NCBI RefSeq assembly: GCF_028736215.1
Contig: NZ_CP117883.1
Span: 4,588,001-4,652,000, forward strand
Source of the DNA: Mucilaginibacter sp. KACC 22773
GTDB taxonomy: Bacteria > Bacteroidota > Bacteroidia > Sphingobacteriales > Sphingobacteriaceae
Length of the DNA: 64,000 nt
Reading direction: 5' to 3'
Shown: positions 8,012 through 16,815 of the stretch, one piece after another
How positions within the stretch are numbered: position 1 is the stretch's first letter
Layout of the letters: each line of letters starts with the position of its first letter
Translations under genes and position numbers: made by a program
Notes under the pieces: generated by a model
Seen by the model: the letters and a program-made list of their open reading frames with translations, nothing else
Told to the model about the DNA's origin: nothing
Databases searched by the model: none

Positions 8012-8518
8012 TTATTCCTCGGTAAGATACTCTTTCGAGATTATCACAAACAGGCGGTCGTTGTCTATCGATTCGTCAAAACATTCTGTTAGCAATTGGT
8101 TAACCTTATCGTATTTCAATAATTTGGCAACCATCATCAGCATGCGGCAGGATGTAATATTAACGTGCTCAAGTAATTGCAGGTACATAATGATGTCCAT
8201 ATCGCTCAAAATAGTTATTTGCTGTTTTTCATCCAGGCAAAACTGATCTTTGACGATTGATTTTATGGGGTTACAATTTTTATCTGATGGCGTTTCGCCC
8301 ATATAGGCATAAACTTCGTCCATACGGGCAATCTGTTTTCTAATGTCGCCCCAAAACTCGTGGATGGCCAGTTGTAAATTACTAAAAGAAGCCCGCGCGA
8401 TGATGTGTTCCAGGTTATTATTTAGATAACACTTGCCAAAATAAATGCGGTTAAGGCTATGTAAAAATACCTGTTTTAACGAATAAGGGTTCAGATGGTT
8501 CGGGGTGTTATTGCTCAT
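8012..8518 (-). CDS. Ferritin-like DUF892 (YciE/YciF-type) protein
   Basis: A 168-residue, all-helical, soluble protein. Features typical of the DUF892/YciF group are LKQVFLHSLNRIYFGK at the start (YciF: ...L...L..IY..EK), a central DIRKQIARMDEVYAYMGETP, then the cysteine-containing segment DKNCNPIKSIVKDQ, equivalent to the conserved KxCxAMxGLIxE region. The family forms four-helix bundles and is induced by stress; function is unknown. Several carboxylate ligands of true ferritins are not obvious here, so metal binding is uncertain. The assignment rests on motif resemblance alone. Confidence 0.65.
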   Translation of the reverse strand: MSNNTPNHLNPYSLKQVFLHSLNRIYFGKCYLNNNLEHIIARASFSNLQLAIHEFWGDIRKQIARMDEVYAYMGETPSDKNCNPIKSIVKDQFCLDEKQQITILSDMDIIMYLQLLEHVNITSCRMLMMVAKLLKYDKVNQLLTECFDESIDNDRLFVIISKEYLTEE

Positions 8519-8585
8519 GTTTTTTTCAATTAAGATGTTGTGATGATTGCATTAACTTGCCGGCAGCATAGCCAAAAAGTAATAC

Positions 8586-8593
8586 TAACTTTG
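8586..8593 (+). promoter_or_regulatory. -7 box TAACTTTG
   Basis: A match to the Bacteroidota TAnnTTTG element 20 bases before the ATG of the DUF2027-Smr gene. Transcription would start near 8600. Confidence 0.6.
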
Positions 8594-8612
8594 CCCGCTG
8601 ATAAGCATAACT

Positions 8613-9560
8613 ATGAAATATAAATTAGGCGATTTTGTTCGGTTTGTTGACGAAAAAATGGAAGGTTTTGTAACCCGCATTATTGACGATCAAATGATAG
8701 GAGTTACCGGCGACGACGAATTTGAAATACCTGTGCTGGCCAGCAAGGTAACCACCGTACATGGCTATGAACCCGCCGGAACAAAAAAGGCAGCCATTGC
8801 TGATGAAAAGCCAGCTGATTTGGGCACATTTGAAAAGAAAGGCATTTATGTTGGCGTTGTTGCCGACGCCAAAGCACCTTCGGTAGTTCATTTCCATTTG
8901 GTTAATACCACATCGTTTCAGCTATTGGCCGCTTTTAGCACCGAAAAGCAACAAATATTTAAAGGAGAGTTTGCCGGGGTAATACCGCCATCATCCACAG
9001 AAAAAATTTACTCGGCACAATTGGCCGATTTGCAATTGTGGCCATTGTTTACCTTCCATATTATTTATAACACCAAACAGAATATCGAGCCACCTTTACC
9101 GCTGGCTGTAAAAGAAAAATTTAAGGCAAAAGATTTTTCATCAACCAAAAAGCAGGTGCCGCTATTAAACCAGGCCGGGTGGCTTATAAGGCTTGATGAG
9201 CCGGATTTGGTAATAGACGCCCAAAAACTAAAAGAAAGCTTTTTTAAACCCGCAGAGGAAAAGGTTGTATTTGAAAAGCCGGTGAGCGAGGTTGACCTGC
9301 ATATAGAGAAACTGCGCGACGATCACCAGTTTTTACAAGCCGGCGAAATGATTCAGATCCAGCTTGCCCATTTTCATAAAGCGCTGGATGCAGCTATAGT
9401 TCACCAACTGCCCGATATTACTTTTATTCATGGAGCCGGCAATGGTATTTTACGGCACGAACTACATAAGCTATTGGGCAAACACCCCAAAGTACAAACT
9501 TTTATGGATGCCCGTAAAGAAAAATTTGGCTATGGTGCCACAAAGGTGATCCTGAAATAA
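8613..9560 (+). CDS. DUF2027 and Smr domain protein
   Basis: A 315-residue cytoplasmic protein. The N-terminus (MKYKLGDFVRFVDEKMEGFV) is the small beta-domain of DUF2027. The middle is a beta-sandwich-like stretch (about 90-210). The C-terminus is an Smr domain: VDLHIEKL (about 227), FIHGAGNGILRHELHKLL (about 270) and a closing GYGATKVIL. Smr domains of MutS2 and relatives cleave or bind nucleic acid; MutS2 Smr rescues collided ribosomes. Here there is no MutS-like ATPase. The DLHIE and HGxGxG motifs are intact, so nuclease activity is plausible. This domain pairing is typical of Bacteroidota. Confidence 0.88.
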   Translation: MKYKLGDFVRFVDEKMEGFVTRIIDDQMIGVTGDDEFEIPVLASKVTTVHGYEPAGTKKAAIADEKPADLGTFEKKGIYVGVVADAKAPSVVHFHLVNTTSFQLLAAFSTEKQQIFKGEFAGVIPPSSTEKIYSAQLADLQLWPLFTFHIIYNTKQNIEPPLPLAVKEKFKAKDFSSTKKQVPLLNQAGWLIRLDEPDLVIDAQKLKESFFKPAEEKVVFEKPVSEVDLHIEKLRDDHQFLQAGEMIQIQLAHFHKALDAAIVHQLPDITFIHGAGNGILRHELHKLLGKHPKVQTFMDARKEKFGYGATKVILK

Positions 9561-9568
9561 GACATGGT

Positions 9569-9610
9569 AATAAAACCTGCGGTAGTATAAATAACGGCGC
9601 AGGTTTTATT
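9569..9610. terminator. Bidirectional terminator
   Basis: Thirteen-base arms AATAAAACCTGCG (9569-9581) and CGCAGGTTTTATT (9598-9610) sit between convergent genes. The right arm runs up to the stop of the DUF885 gene. Confidence 0.85.
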
Positions 9611-10899
9611 TACCTGAATACGTTTTCTTTTACCAAAAACAAGGGCAGCGAGCCATGATCCAGCACGCGCGAGTGAAAATCCCTGATATTAAATTCTTTA
9701 CCCTGCTTTTTTTGCAATTCCTCTTTCCACTGCAGTATTTGCAGCGCGCCGTATTTATAGGTAACTACCTGGGCTGGCCAGCGGCGCATGCGGGCTATTT
9801 CGCGCAGGGCAATATCATCCTGGTTACGGATATTCTTTTTCCAGAAGGCAAGGGCTTGCTCATCTGTCCAGCCATAATAGTTTAGGCCAACATCAAGCGG
9901 TACGCGTACCGAGCGTACTATATCCCACTCCCACTTACCCAGTTCATCATAAGGGGTTTGATATACACCCAGTTGCTTACCTAACTCTTCGGTATAAGCA
10001 GCCCAGCCTTCGGCAAAACCTATGTAATAAAAAAGCTGCTGCACTCCCGATGTTTTGGTTTTATTTTCAACACTTGCCTGGTAGTGGTGCCCGGGCACGG
10101 CTTCATGTATAAAAAGCCAATCGTATTGGCGCTTGTTGTAGGGCTTATCAAAAAGATTATAGTAAAAAGTGTTATTATCGTAATAGCCGGGTGTTTGCGC
10201 CAGCTGTTTGCTTTCGCCCGCCTTGATTTTTAATGGGTTGGGCTCCGCATCGTTAAACAGCCCGGGCAGGTTGGTATAGATAATTGCTTTGGTGTGCTCA
10301 AAGCTTTGTTGTACTACTTTGGGGTCGCTTTCAAGAAAAACAGCATCATTTAAATGTTTGTAAAAAGCATCATCTGGTAATCCGGTTTGTTGCCGCACTA
10401 TTTCAATATGCCGTTGTACACGGGCAACTTCGGTAAGGCCAAATTTGTAAATCCCGTCGGGCGTCACATCGGCGCCTACCCATCGTTTTAATAAATAAGC
10501 ATACCATGCCTTACCGTTGGTGATAGTTATGATGCCCCCTGCCGATATTTTCTCTGGGCGATTTTTTATCCATTCCTGTTCCAACGCCAGGCGCTCCAGG
10601 TTTAGGCCGGTTTCATAAGTAATCAGGTTATAGTCCAGCTTTTGCGATGGTGTCAGAATATTGGCTTCATAATTTAAAAGGCCCTGCTTTGCCCACGTAA
10701 AAAAAGCAACTTGTTTTTGGATGTTTTCAGTAGTACCAATATGTTCCAGGCCGCTTACATAGCTCAACTCAAGTTGTGGCAGGTTAAGGGCCTTGTACCC
10801 GCTTACAAACCTGTCCGAAAAAGCATCAAACTTTTCTTGCGCACCGGCATTAAATAAGCACAATGTAAAAAAGCAAAAGCAACATAAACGTATCTTCAT
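9610..10899 (-). CDS. DUF885-family metallopeptidase-like protein, exported
   Basis: About 429 residues. The start at 10899 (MKIRLCCFCFFTLCLFNAGA) is chosen because it gives a clean signal peptide; an ATG 60 bases upstream adds a hydrophilic extension. The zinc motif of the family is present as FIHEAVPGHHYQ (HExxxxHH), with a possible downstream glutamate ligand in FAEGWAAYTEE. DUF885 proteins are usually near 550-600 residues; this one is shorter, mainly in the N-terminal half. The likely role is a secreted or periplasmic peptidase with unknown substrate. It is divergent from the beta-propeller gene, with about 90 bases between starts. Confidence 0.85.
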   Translation of the reverse strand: MKIRLCCFCFFTLCLFNAGAQEKFDAFSDRFVSGYKALNLPQLELSYVSGLEHIGTTENIQKQVAFFTWAKQGLLNYEANILTPSQKLDYNLITYETGLNLERLALEQEWIKNRPEKISAGGIITITNGKAWYAYLLKRWVGADVTPDGIYKFGLTEVARVQRHIEIVRQQTGLPDDAFYKHLNDAVFLESDPKVVQQSFEHTKAIIYTNLPGLFNDAEPNPLKIKAGESKQLAQTPGYYDNNTFYYNLFDKPYNKRQYDWLFIHEAVPGHHYQASVENKTKTSGVQQLFYYIGFAEGWAAYTEELGKQLGVYQTPYDELGKWEWDIVRSVRVPLDVGLNYYGWTDEQALAFWKKNIRNQDDIALREIARMRRWPAQVVTYKYGALQILQWKEELQKKQGKEFNIRDFHSRVLDHGSLPLFLVKENVFR

Positions 10900-10987
10900 C
10901 ATATGAATTTGGGCAGTTGTTATCTTCGATGATAAATTGGCGCTGATGTTACAAAACATGCAATTATTAACTTAAATTGTAGCCACC

Positions 10988-11950
10988 ATGCATAAACTAA
11001 CCTTTCTTGTTATCCTGTTAATTATGGGTAATAAAACCGTTGCCCAGGTAAATTATCCCGATGCGATATTACCAACCGATACCCCGGTTTTTTTTGCCAA
11101 AGGATTATTAACAGATGGACTAAGCAACCGCGATTTTGCCATATCGCCAAATGGCGACGAGATATTTTATACTTTACAACAACCCCGTTTTGTAACCAGC
11201 ACCATTTTACACCTGATTAAAAAGAATGGTAAATGGGGTAAGCCGCAGGTAGCCCAGTTTTCGGGCAGATATAAAGATTTGGAGGCAGCATTCTCACCCG
11301 ATGGGCAAACAGTTTATTTCTCGTCGAACAGGCCTACAGCAAACAACCCCACAAAAAAAGACTTCGACATTTGGCGGGTTAAGCATAAACCTAACGGTAC
11401 ATGGACAGAAGCGGAGAATTTAGGCCCGATAGTTAATACAGATAAAAACGAATTTTACCCCGGCATAACCCGCAGCGGCAACCTGTATTTTACAGTAGAG
11501 GCCGATTATGGTAAAGGCAGCGAAGATATTGTAATTTGCAAGCCCAATGTAAACAGTGGATTTAACAAACCCGAAAGCCTGCCCGAAGACGTAAATACCA
11601 AATACGATGAGTTTAACGCTTTTGTTGATCCCGACGAGCAATTCATCCTCTTTAGCTCGGATGGCAGGCCGGATAACCTGGGGCGCGGCGATTTATATAT
11701 AAGCCGCAAAGATAAAACAGGCAACTGGCTGCCCGTAAAACATTTGCCGGCACCAATCAATTCCGGCGCGATAGATTATTGCCCATTTGTAAGCTGGGAT
11801 AAAAAATACCTGATATTTACCAGCAGCAGGTTAAATAAAGATTTAACAAACGATAAACCAAATTCGTATCTGCAATTAAAAGCATTGTTAAGCGGTGCAG
11901 GAAACGGCTGGGATGATATTTATTGGGTAAAATTCAACCCCGATTGGTAG
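10988..11950 (+). CDS. PD40/TolB-like beta-propeller protein, exported
   Basis: A 320-residue protein with a signal peptide (MHKLTFLVILLIMGNKTVAQ). It contains at least four PD40 (WD40-like TolB) blades: FAISPNGDEIFYT, AAFSPDGQTVYFSSN, ITRSGNLYFTV, AFVDPDEQFILFSS and PFVSWDKKYLIFTSS. Such propellers bind peptides or ligands or form protein contacts in the periplasm. No catalytic domain follows the propeller. It shares a divergent promoter region with the DUF885 peptidase. Confidence 0.85.
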   Translation: MHKLTFLVILLIMGNKTVAQVNYPDAILPTDTPVFFAKGLLTDGLSNRDFAISPNGDEIFYTLQQPRFVTSTILHLIKKNGKWGKPQVAQFSGRYKDLEAAFSPDGQTVYFSSNRPTANNPTKKDFDIWRVKHKPNGTWTEAENLGPIVNTDKNEFYPGITRSGNLYFTVEADYGKGSEDIVICKPNVNSGFNKPESLPEDVNTKYDEFNAFVDPDEQFILFSSDGRPDNLGRGDLYISRKDKTGNWLPVKHLPAPINSGAIDYCPFVSWDKKYLIFTSSRLNKDLTNDKPNSYLQLKALLSGAGNGWDDIYWVKFNPDW

Positions 11951-11972
11951 CTATTGAATACATGCAAACCAG

Positions 11973-12006
11973 AGGCTTACGAAGCTTTAGAAAGCTTCGT
12001 AAGCCT
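11973..12006. repeat. REP-like palindrome, copy 1
   Basis: Perfect 16-base arms AGGCTTACGAAGCTTT (11973-11988) and AAAGCTTCGTAAGCCT (11991-12006). It is the sister of 35624-35655; both are followed by GGGAT. The two copies differ by paired changes that keep the stem intact. It lies between convergent genes. Confidence 0.8.
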
Positions 12007-12034
12007 GGGATAGTTTCACCTGGTAAGTATAAAA

Positions 12035-12397
12035 CTATTTCTTTTCTTCTGCTCTTTTCAAAACGGCGTGATTTTTTGAGCCGTTAATTTCCAGGTCGAT
12101 AGCAGTTGAATCGCCGTAAAATTTGCCGGTATGCGCAATATCCATTCCGCTGGTAGCTATGCTAAATGAAAACGTAGTGCCATCTGTTTTACCATTAGTT
12201 AAAGGCACGTCGCCTTCGGGTGTTAAAGCCGTTCCTGTTAATTTATCCCCTTCAATTTTAAAATTGTAAAGTAAGGGGTATTCGGTGCCGCCAATGTCAA
12301 TTTTTCCGGCCCATTTTCCGTTAAGGTCGGCAATGGCTGCAAGGCACGCCATAAAGCAACCAACCAATAATGCTGTAGTAAAAAACTTTCTTTTCAT
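12035..12397 (-). CDS. Small exported beta-sheet protein, unknown
   Basis: A 120-residue protein with a signal peptide (MKRKFFTTALLVGCFMACLA). The mature part is a short beta-barrel-like domain: DLNGKWAGKIDIGGTEYPL, YNFKIEGDKLTGTA, GKTDGTTFSFSI and SGMDIAHTGKFYG. This GxWxG plus LTGTxxxxxG layout is common in small Bacteroidota secreted proteins that look lipocalin-like. No named family is certain, and no function can be given. Confidence 0.75.
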   Translation of the reverse strand: MKRKFFTTALLVGCFMACLAAIADLNGKWAGKIDIGGTEYPLLYNFKIEGDKLTGTALTPEGDVPLTNGKTDGTTFSFSIATSGMDIAHTGKFYGDSTAIDLEINGSKNHAVLKRAEEKK

Positions 12398-12487
12398 AAT
12401 TTAATTTTGTTGATATCTAAGATAAGACGTTTTTTAGTTACTTAGGTTACCAGAATATTATAAAAAAATAATGATCAGCGTTTTATA

Positions 12488-14224
12488 TTATTTACCCGCC
12501 GTCTTCAGAATATAATTTTCCATGATCTTTTCCGGCTGCCATACCCTTCGGTTCCTGAAATTACCTGATGTAATAACTACTACCATATGGTATTGCGGCA
12601 CAATAAAAATGTACTGACCGCCAGCCCCACGGGCTTCAATAGTGTTGATGGTTTGGCCGTTTACGTTATAGTGGTAATGCCACCACAAAAAACCATATTC
12701 GTTTTTCTCATTATGATTTTCGAGCACAAGGTATTTTTTAAATGATGCATCAACCCAATTTTTACTGATGATCTGCCTGTTTTGCCATTTGCCACCATTG
12801 GCATAAAGCAAACCGAATTTCAATAAGTCGCGTGGGCGCAGGAGCATGCCGCCTCCAAAATAAGGGCGGTTCAAGGGATCGTCAAAAACGATATAGTTGG
12901 AGATGCCTAAGGGCTCAAAAAGATTTTGATCGATAAACAAATCGAGCGGGTATTTTACAACCGTATCTACAATTACACCCAATAAATACGGATTGGCCGA
13001 GCTGTAATTGGCATGTGTTCCGGGATAGTTAATCATTGGTGCTTCCACCACGGTTTTAAGCCAGTCGGCCGAGTTTTGGTATTCGTCTTCGGATGCCGCG
13101 GATTTACGATCAATGCCGAAATCTATCGCATCCAGGCCCGAGCTCATGGTAAGCAGGCTGCCAATGCTGATAGCTTGTTTCCTGGCATCGCCATCGGCGG
13201 CGTGTTTGTACTTTGCCGGTAAAAATCCAAACAGTTTCTGGGCTGTATCTTTCAGCAGGCCTTTGTCCATAGCAATACCCACAATTGCCGACGAGATACT
13301 TTTTGAAGCCGACCGGAGGTCGTGCACCGTTGCCTCATCATAGCCATTAAAATATTGCTCATAAACCAACTTACCGTTACGGCAAATGAGTACGCTGTGC
13401 GTATTTGTAATTTTATTGGCGTTGATGCTATCTACCATCAGTTTTAAATAGCGTTCATCTAAGCCGGCAGCTTTTAAACTATTTACCGGCAGGGCATCGT
13501 GCATATCAACCGGCGTTTTGCCATCAAATGGTATTTTGAGGCTTCCGCCTGTTAAGTCCCAATCATTAACCGAGCGGCGCAATGAAACCGCAGCAATAGG
13601 CAAGCCGGCTATTGACGCCTGTAAGTTTATTGCATCCTTTAAAATTCTGCCACTAAACTTTAACCCGGTGCGATAATCTCTGAAATGAATATTATCACTT
13701 GTAAGCGTTAGCCCGCCACTGGCGAAGCCCGAAAAGCGAGGATCACCCAGGAAAATATAAGCTTCATATTTGGTAGAATCGGTATTCTCAACATCAATAT
13801 AAAATTGAGGTTTCAGGTTGGGCACAAAAAGGATATTCCACCGGCCAGTATAAGTATTGCCCGGCTGCTGTTTCAATACCAGGTGATAGCTCCACTGAAC
13901 GGAACGGATAAAAAGCCGGATTTGCCCCTCCCCGATAATGCCTTTAACAGCAAGGTTGCTATCTATTTTGATATCAAACTTATTGGCCGATAAGCCAAAT
14001 CTCTTTTGAATTGATTTCCCGGCAGATGACAATTGAAACGTATATGCATTAGCGCCCAACTTTTTTACAGATACATTAATACTGAAATTCTCCGGATGAT
14101 TTAGTAAGCCCTCCCAATGGCCTTCGTATGGTTTCATCCCTGCCTGGGCCATACAGCCACAACTGATGAGCAGCAGAAACAGCAACGCGGGTAGCCTATT
14201 TTTTAAATACGTGCTTAATAACAT
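12488..14224 (-). CDS. Serine hydrolase, beta-lactamase class C/S12-like, exported
   Basis: About 578 residues. The start at 14224 (MLLSTYLKNRLPALLFLLLI) is preferred because it gives a signal peptide; ISCGC is a possible lipobox. An N-terminal beta-rich domain (about 30-240; WEGLLNHPE, GRWNILF) precedes the S12 domain. There RSASKS holds the SxxK nucleophile (about residue 306), YSSANPYLLG corresponds to the YxN element, and EARGAGGQYIF corresponds to the KTG/HxG element. The family includes penicillin-binding esterases and D-aminopeptidases; true beta-lactamase activity is not implied. It lies 57 bases after the AraC regulator on the same strand and is probably co-transcribed. Confidence 0.87.
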   Translation of the reverse strand: MLLSTYLKNRLPALLFLLLISCGCMAQAGMKPYEGHWEGLLNHPENFSINVSVKKLGANAYTFQLSSAGKSIQKRFGLSANKFDIKIDSNLAVKGIIGEGQIRLFIRSVQWSYHLVLKQQPGNTYTGRWNILFVPNLKPQFYIDVENTDSTKYEAYIFLGDPRFSGFASGGLTLTSDNIHFRDYRTGLKFSGRILKDAINLQASIAGLPIAAVSLRRSVNDWDLTGGSLKIPFDGKTPVDMHDALPVNSLKAAGLDERYLKLMVDSINANKITNTHSVLICRNGKLVYEQYFNGYDEATVHDLRSASKSISSAIVGIAMDKGLLKDTAQKLFGFLPAKYKHAADGDARKQAISIGSLLTMSSGLDAIDFGIDRKSAASEDEYQNSADWLKTVVEAPMINYPGTHANYSSANPYLLGVIVDTVVKYPLDLFIDQNLFEPLGISNYIVFDDPLNRPYFGGGMLLRPRDLLKFGLLYANGGKWQNRQIISKNWVDASFKKYLVLENHNEKNEYGFLWWHYHYNVNGQTINTIEARGAGGQYIFIVPQYHMVVVITSGNFRNRRVWQPEKIMENYILKTAGK

Positions 14225-14281
14225 GATATATATTTTATACCACAATAGTAATGGCAATAATGCCGGCAAAATAGCACATTG

Positions 14282-15094
14282 TTAACGTGCGGTAATTATT
14301 TTGCGGTACTGCAAAGGCGTAACACCAAACGCCTGCTTGAAGCTGCGGATAAAATGACTCTGGTCTGCAAAGCCACATTCATAGCCAATTTGGGTAAGTG
14401 AAACATCAGCTTTTGCCAACAGCACGGCAGCCTGGTTTATCCTTAGTTTTTTTAGATAGTCGCCAACCGTGGTGTTAAAATACGTGGGGAAACTGCGCGA
14501 TAAATGTACAGGGTGCACCTGCGCTATAGCAGCCAGTACATCCCACGATAAAGTGGCGGCATCGGCATCGTTTAAAACCTCTTTTATTTTTTTAACCCAG
14601 GCCGGCTGCCTCGCGGTTTCCCGGCATTTTTCGCCGGTAAGGAAACCGAAAACCTTAAAAAGCGATTCGCGGATTATAAGTAACTCAATATCGGCCGTGT
14701 ATTTGGTTTCCATATACATATTGCGGAACAGCAGTTTCAAAACCGGGTTATCCAGTTTCAGGCTTCCTTCCATCCGGCTTAAAGGCAATTGGTACCTTTC
14801 AAAAAAATCCTGCTCTAACTCAATATGAAATCCACGGGTATAGCCGGGATGTTTGACATTACAATGCGCATCTTGCCAGTTATGGAATAACAAAGTTCCG
14901 GCGTTGCATTCATAACTTTCTTTTTTGTTGGTTTCCTGCATGTTACCGGTAAGCAAAAAAGTAAAGTACGGGTTTTCATGGGTATGCCAGTCAACCTTAT
15001 CATATGTATACTCGGTATCAGTAACGATAAGGTTATCCAAATGAATAGCCTTATTCTGGATTCCGAAATATTTTCCCTTTTCAAGCTGAAGCAT
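14282..15094 (-). CDS. AraC-family transcriptional regulator
   Basis: A 270-residue regulator. The N-terminal cupin-like sensor (about 1-110) has DWHTHENPYFTFLL and LLFHNWQDAH. The C-terminal double helix-turn-helix (about 165-268) has WDVLAAIAQVHPVHLSRSF, then LTQIGYECGFADQSHFIRSF and the closing FGVTPLQYRK. His residues in the cupin are in the usual ligand-binding positions. The serine hydrolase gene directly downstream on the same strand is the obvious target or partner. Confidence 0.9.
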   Translation of the reverse strand: MLQLEKGKYFGIQNKAIHLDNLIVTDTEYTYDKVDWHTHENPYFTFLLTGNMQETNKKESYECNAGTLLFHNWQDAHCNVKHPGYTRGFHIELEQDFFERYQLPLSRMEGSLKLDNPVLKLLFRNMYMETKYTADIELLIIRESLFKVFGFLTGEKCRETARQPAWVKKIKEVLNDADAATLSWDVLAAIAQVHPVHLSRSFPTYFNTTVGDYLKKLRINQAAVLLAKADVSLTQIGYECGFADQSHFIRSFKQAFGVTPLQYRKIITAR

Positions 15095-15172
15095 ACGCTT
15101 TATAGACGGCTGGCAGGGGGAATTGTTACGAGGGGAAGAATTATTGAATTATAATCTATTGCAGCCTCATTT

Positions 15173-15194
15173 TCAAATCTTCAAATTCTCAAAT
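15173..15194. repeat. 22-base exact repeat, copy 2
   Basis: Identical to 4840-4861 (core AAATCTTCAAATTCTCAA). It lies in the 175-base divergent space between the AraC gene and the small hypothetical gene, followed by similar AAATCT/TTTGAAAT runs to about 15243. Confidence 0.6.
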
Positions 15195-15269
15195 TTTTAA
15201 ATGACTCTCATCTGCACATTTGAAATCTAAAATCTGCACATCTACATTATTTGCTTAATTTTACCGCCG

Positions 15270-15563
15270 ATGAAAAAAGTGGAAGTATTAAAGCTGATTG
15301 ACCTGATTGAGGAGATTAAGAAACTGGACGAATTGATTACTCAAAGCCGCAAAAAAAAGACTTCCGACTTTGTGCTGAACCAGTATGAGGCAAAAAAATT
15401 AAAAATGATTGGCTCTATCATCAATGAACTGGCCAACCCTCCTATCCAGTCGATGGAAAGCTACCTCCTTATTCAAAAAATCCTGAACAAATATTACCCG
15501 AACATCGATAACGGCGATTTGCTAAACGACAGTGACATAGTAAAAATTACCGCTGTTATTTAG
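15270..15563 (+). CDS. Small conserved-looking hypothetical protein
   Basis: A 97-residue, soluble, mainly helical protein (MKKVEVLKLIDLIEEIKKLD...). The first helix alternates Leu/Ile with charged residues like a coiled coil, then comes KKKTSDFVLNQYEAKKLKMI. There is no signal, membrane segment or cysteine. The start follows an AT-rich leader, and codon use is like the neighbours. It converges on the DUF3179 gene with 10 bases between stops. I do not recognise the family. Confidence 0.6.
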   Translation: MKKVEVLKLIDLIEEIKKLDELITQSRKKKTSDFVLNQYEAKKLKMIGSIINELANPPIQSMESYLLIQKILNKYYPNIDNGDLLNDSDIVKITAVI

Positions 15564-15573
15564 TTTAGCCAAC

Positions 15574-16815
15574 CTACAAACCCCAAATAACTGCCAAAGG
15601 TTCCTCCCGCTCCCCTTCCTTCCAAAATATAGTTTTGGGGTGAAAATGCTTCCATGAATGCCAGTATTCCTGGTAAGCCTGCACTTTGGTAAGCCGTTGT
15701 CCTTTTTGTACTCCTGAAGTACACAAACCATCCCAATCCCAAACAGAGGCTGTTTCCTTATCGGTAAGCTTATCATTCTTATCCAGGTCGAAATGGAGTG
15801 TTTTACCGTTAAGCACAGCGTTCCATACATGATAGCTCAGGCTGTCCTTCTCGATGCCTATCAGCAACGAATTATTATTAAGTTCGTCGTTCAGTATCCG
15901 CTTGTGGAACATATGCCGCCAGTCATAGGCTTTGGCCTGGCCGTTAATGATTACCCCGATAACCCAGCTTTTACGGATAAGCGAATCTTTATTTTTCAAG
16001 GTGCTATCTTTATCTATATACTGTACACGGTCATAATTTTTAAGGTCGGCATAATCAGGTGCATACAACTTATCGGGCTGCATAATGAGCGATGTTGGAT
16101 GCTTTTGCAACCAGGCACCCAGGGTTAATTGCTCATAAGGCAATTCCTGTAAATGCTGGCCCTTCAGTTTACCAACCGCGGCGTTGCCGGTAGCCTGGTA
16201 CCACCAGGTTTTGGTACTTTCATCCTCAATAATGGCATTATAGTGCCTTGCCCCTACCAACCTGAAATTTTGACGTTTTCCATTTACAATAGGGTTATAA
16301 ACCCTGCCCGTGCGGCACATGGTACAATAGGTAACCAAAACAGGCTGCTGGCCCACATTATCCTGTACTTTATGATGATAGCCCAAATAAATAACCGGGT
16401 AAGCCTTGGCAACGCCATTGTTTACCACACCCACAACCAAATAATTTAAAGGCACCTTGTTTGATAATCCGTTGGCAAATTTAGCGGCCTCGGTTTCTTT
16501 AAACATGGTTTCGGCTTTGTACATGTAATCGGTAATGTAAAAGCTGGCCAGGCAAAGCAGCAATACCGCAGCTTTAACTATTTTACCCCTTTGTGTATTT
16601 TTTGAGTAGAATTTAAACAGGTACCAAACAATAAAAATAGCGCCTATTAAACGTAGCGGGTTTACAATTTTTTCAAGGTAATAACATACGGTGATAGCAT
16701 TTAAATCCTGGCTGCCAGGGAAAGGCATCAGCAGGTAGGCATGTACCAGGCCCGGTACAACCAACAAAATAATCCCAATCCAAAATATTCCAGGTCTGTG
16801 TATATATTTCTTCAT
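15574..16815 (-). CDS. DUF3179-domain membrane protein
   Basis: A 413-residue protein. Three hydrophobic segments occupy the N-terminal third (about 10-30, 50-68, 78-96), followed by a DUF3179 domain with its hallmarks: LGYHHKVQDNVGQQPVLVTYC, the CTMCRTG cysteine pair (about 164-167), DESTKTWWYQATG, and WVIGVIINGQAKAYDW. The CxxC suggests redox or metal binding, but the family function is unknown. The ATG directly follows the TAA of the AhpD-like gene upstream (TAAATG), so the two are translationally linked. Nothing points to a specific pathway beyond that partner. Confidence 0.88.
   Translation of the reverse strand: MKKYIHRPGIFWIGIILLVVPGLVHAYLLMPFPGSQDLNAITVCYYLEKIVNPLRLIGAIFIVWYLFKFYSKNTQRGKIVKAAVLLLCLASFYITDYMYKAETMFKETEAAKFANGLSNKVPLNYLVVGVVNNGVAKAYPVIYLGYHHKVQDNVGQQPVLVTYCTMCRTGRVYNPIVNGKRQNFRLVGARHYNAIIEDESTKTWWYQATGNAAVGKLKGQHLQELPYEQLTLGAWLQKHPTSLIMQPDKLYAPDYADLKNYDRVQYIDKDSTLKNKDSLIRKSWVIGVIINGQAKAYDWRHMFHKRILNDELNNNSLLIGIEKDSLSYHVWNAVLNGKTLHFDLDKNDKLTDKETASVWDWDGLCTSGVQKGQRLTKVQAYQEYWHSWKHFHPKTIFWKEGEREEPLAVIWGL

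Noticed and set aside
12488..14224. True beta-lactamase resistance gene
   Set aside because: Only the general S12 SxxK fold is seen, with an added N-terminal domain; nothing shows beta-lactam hydrolysis.
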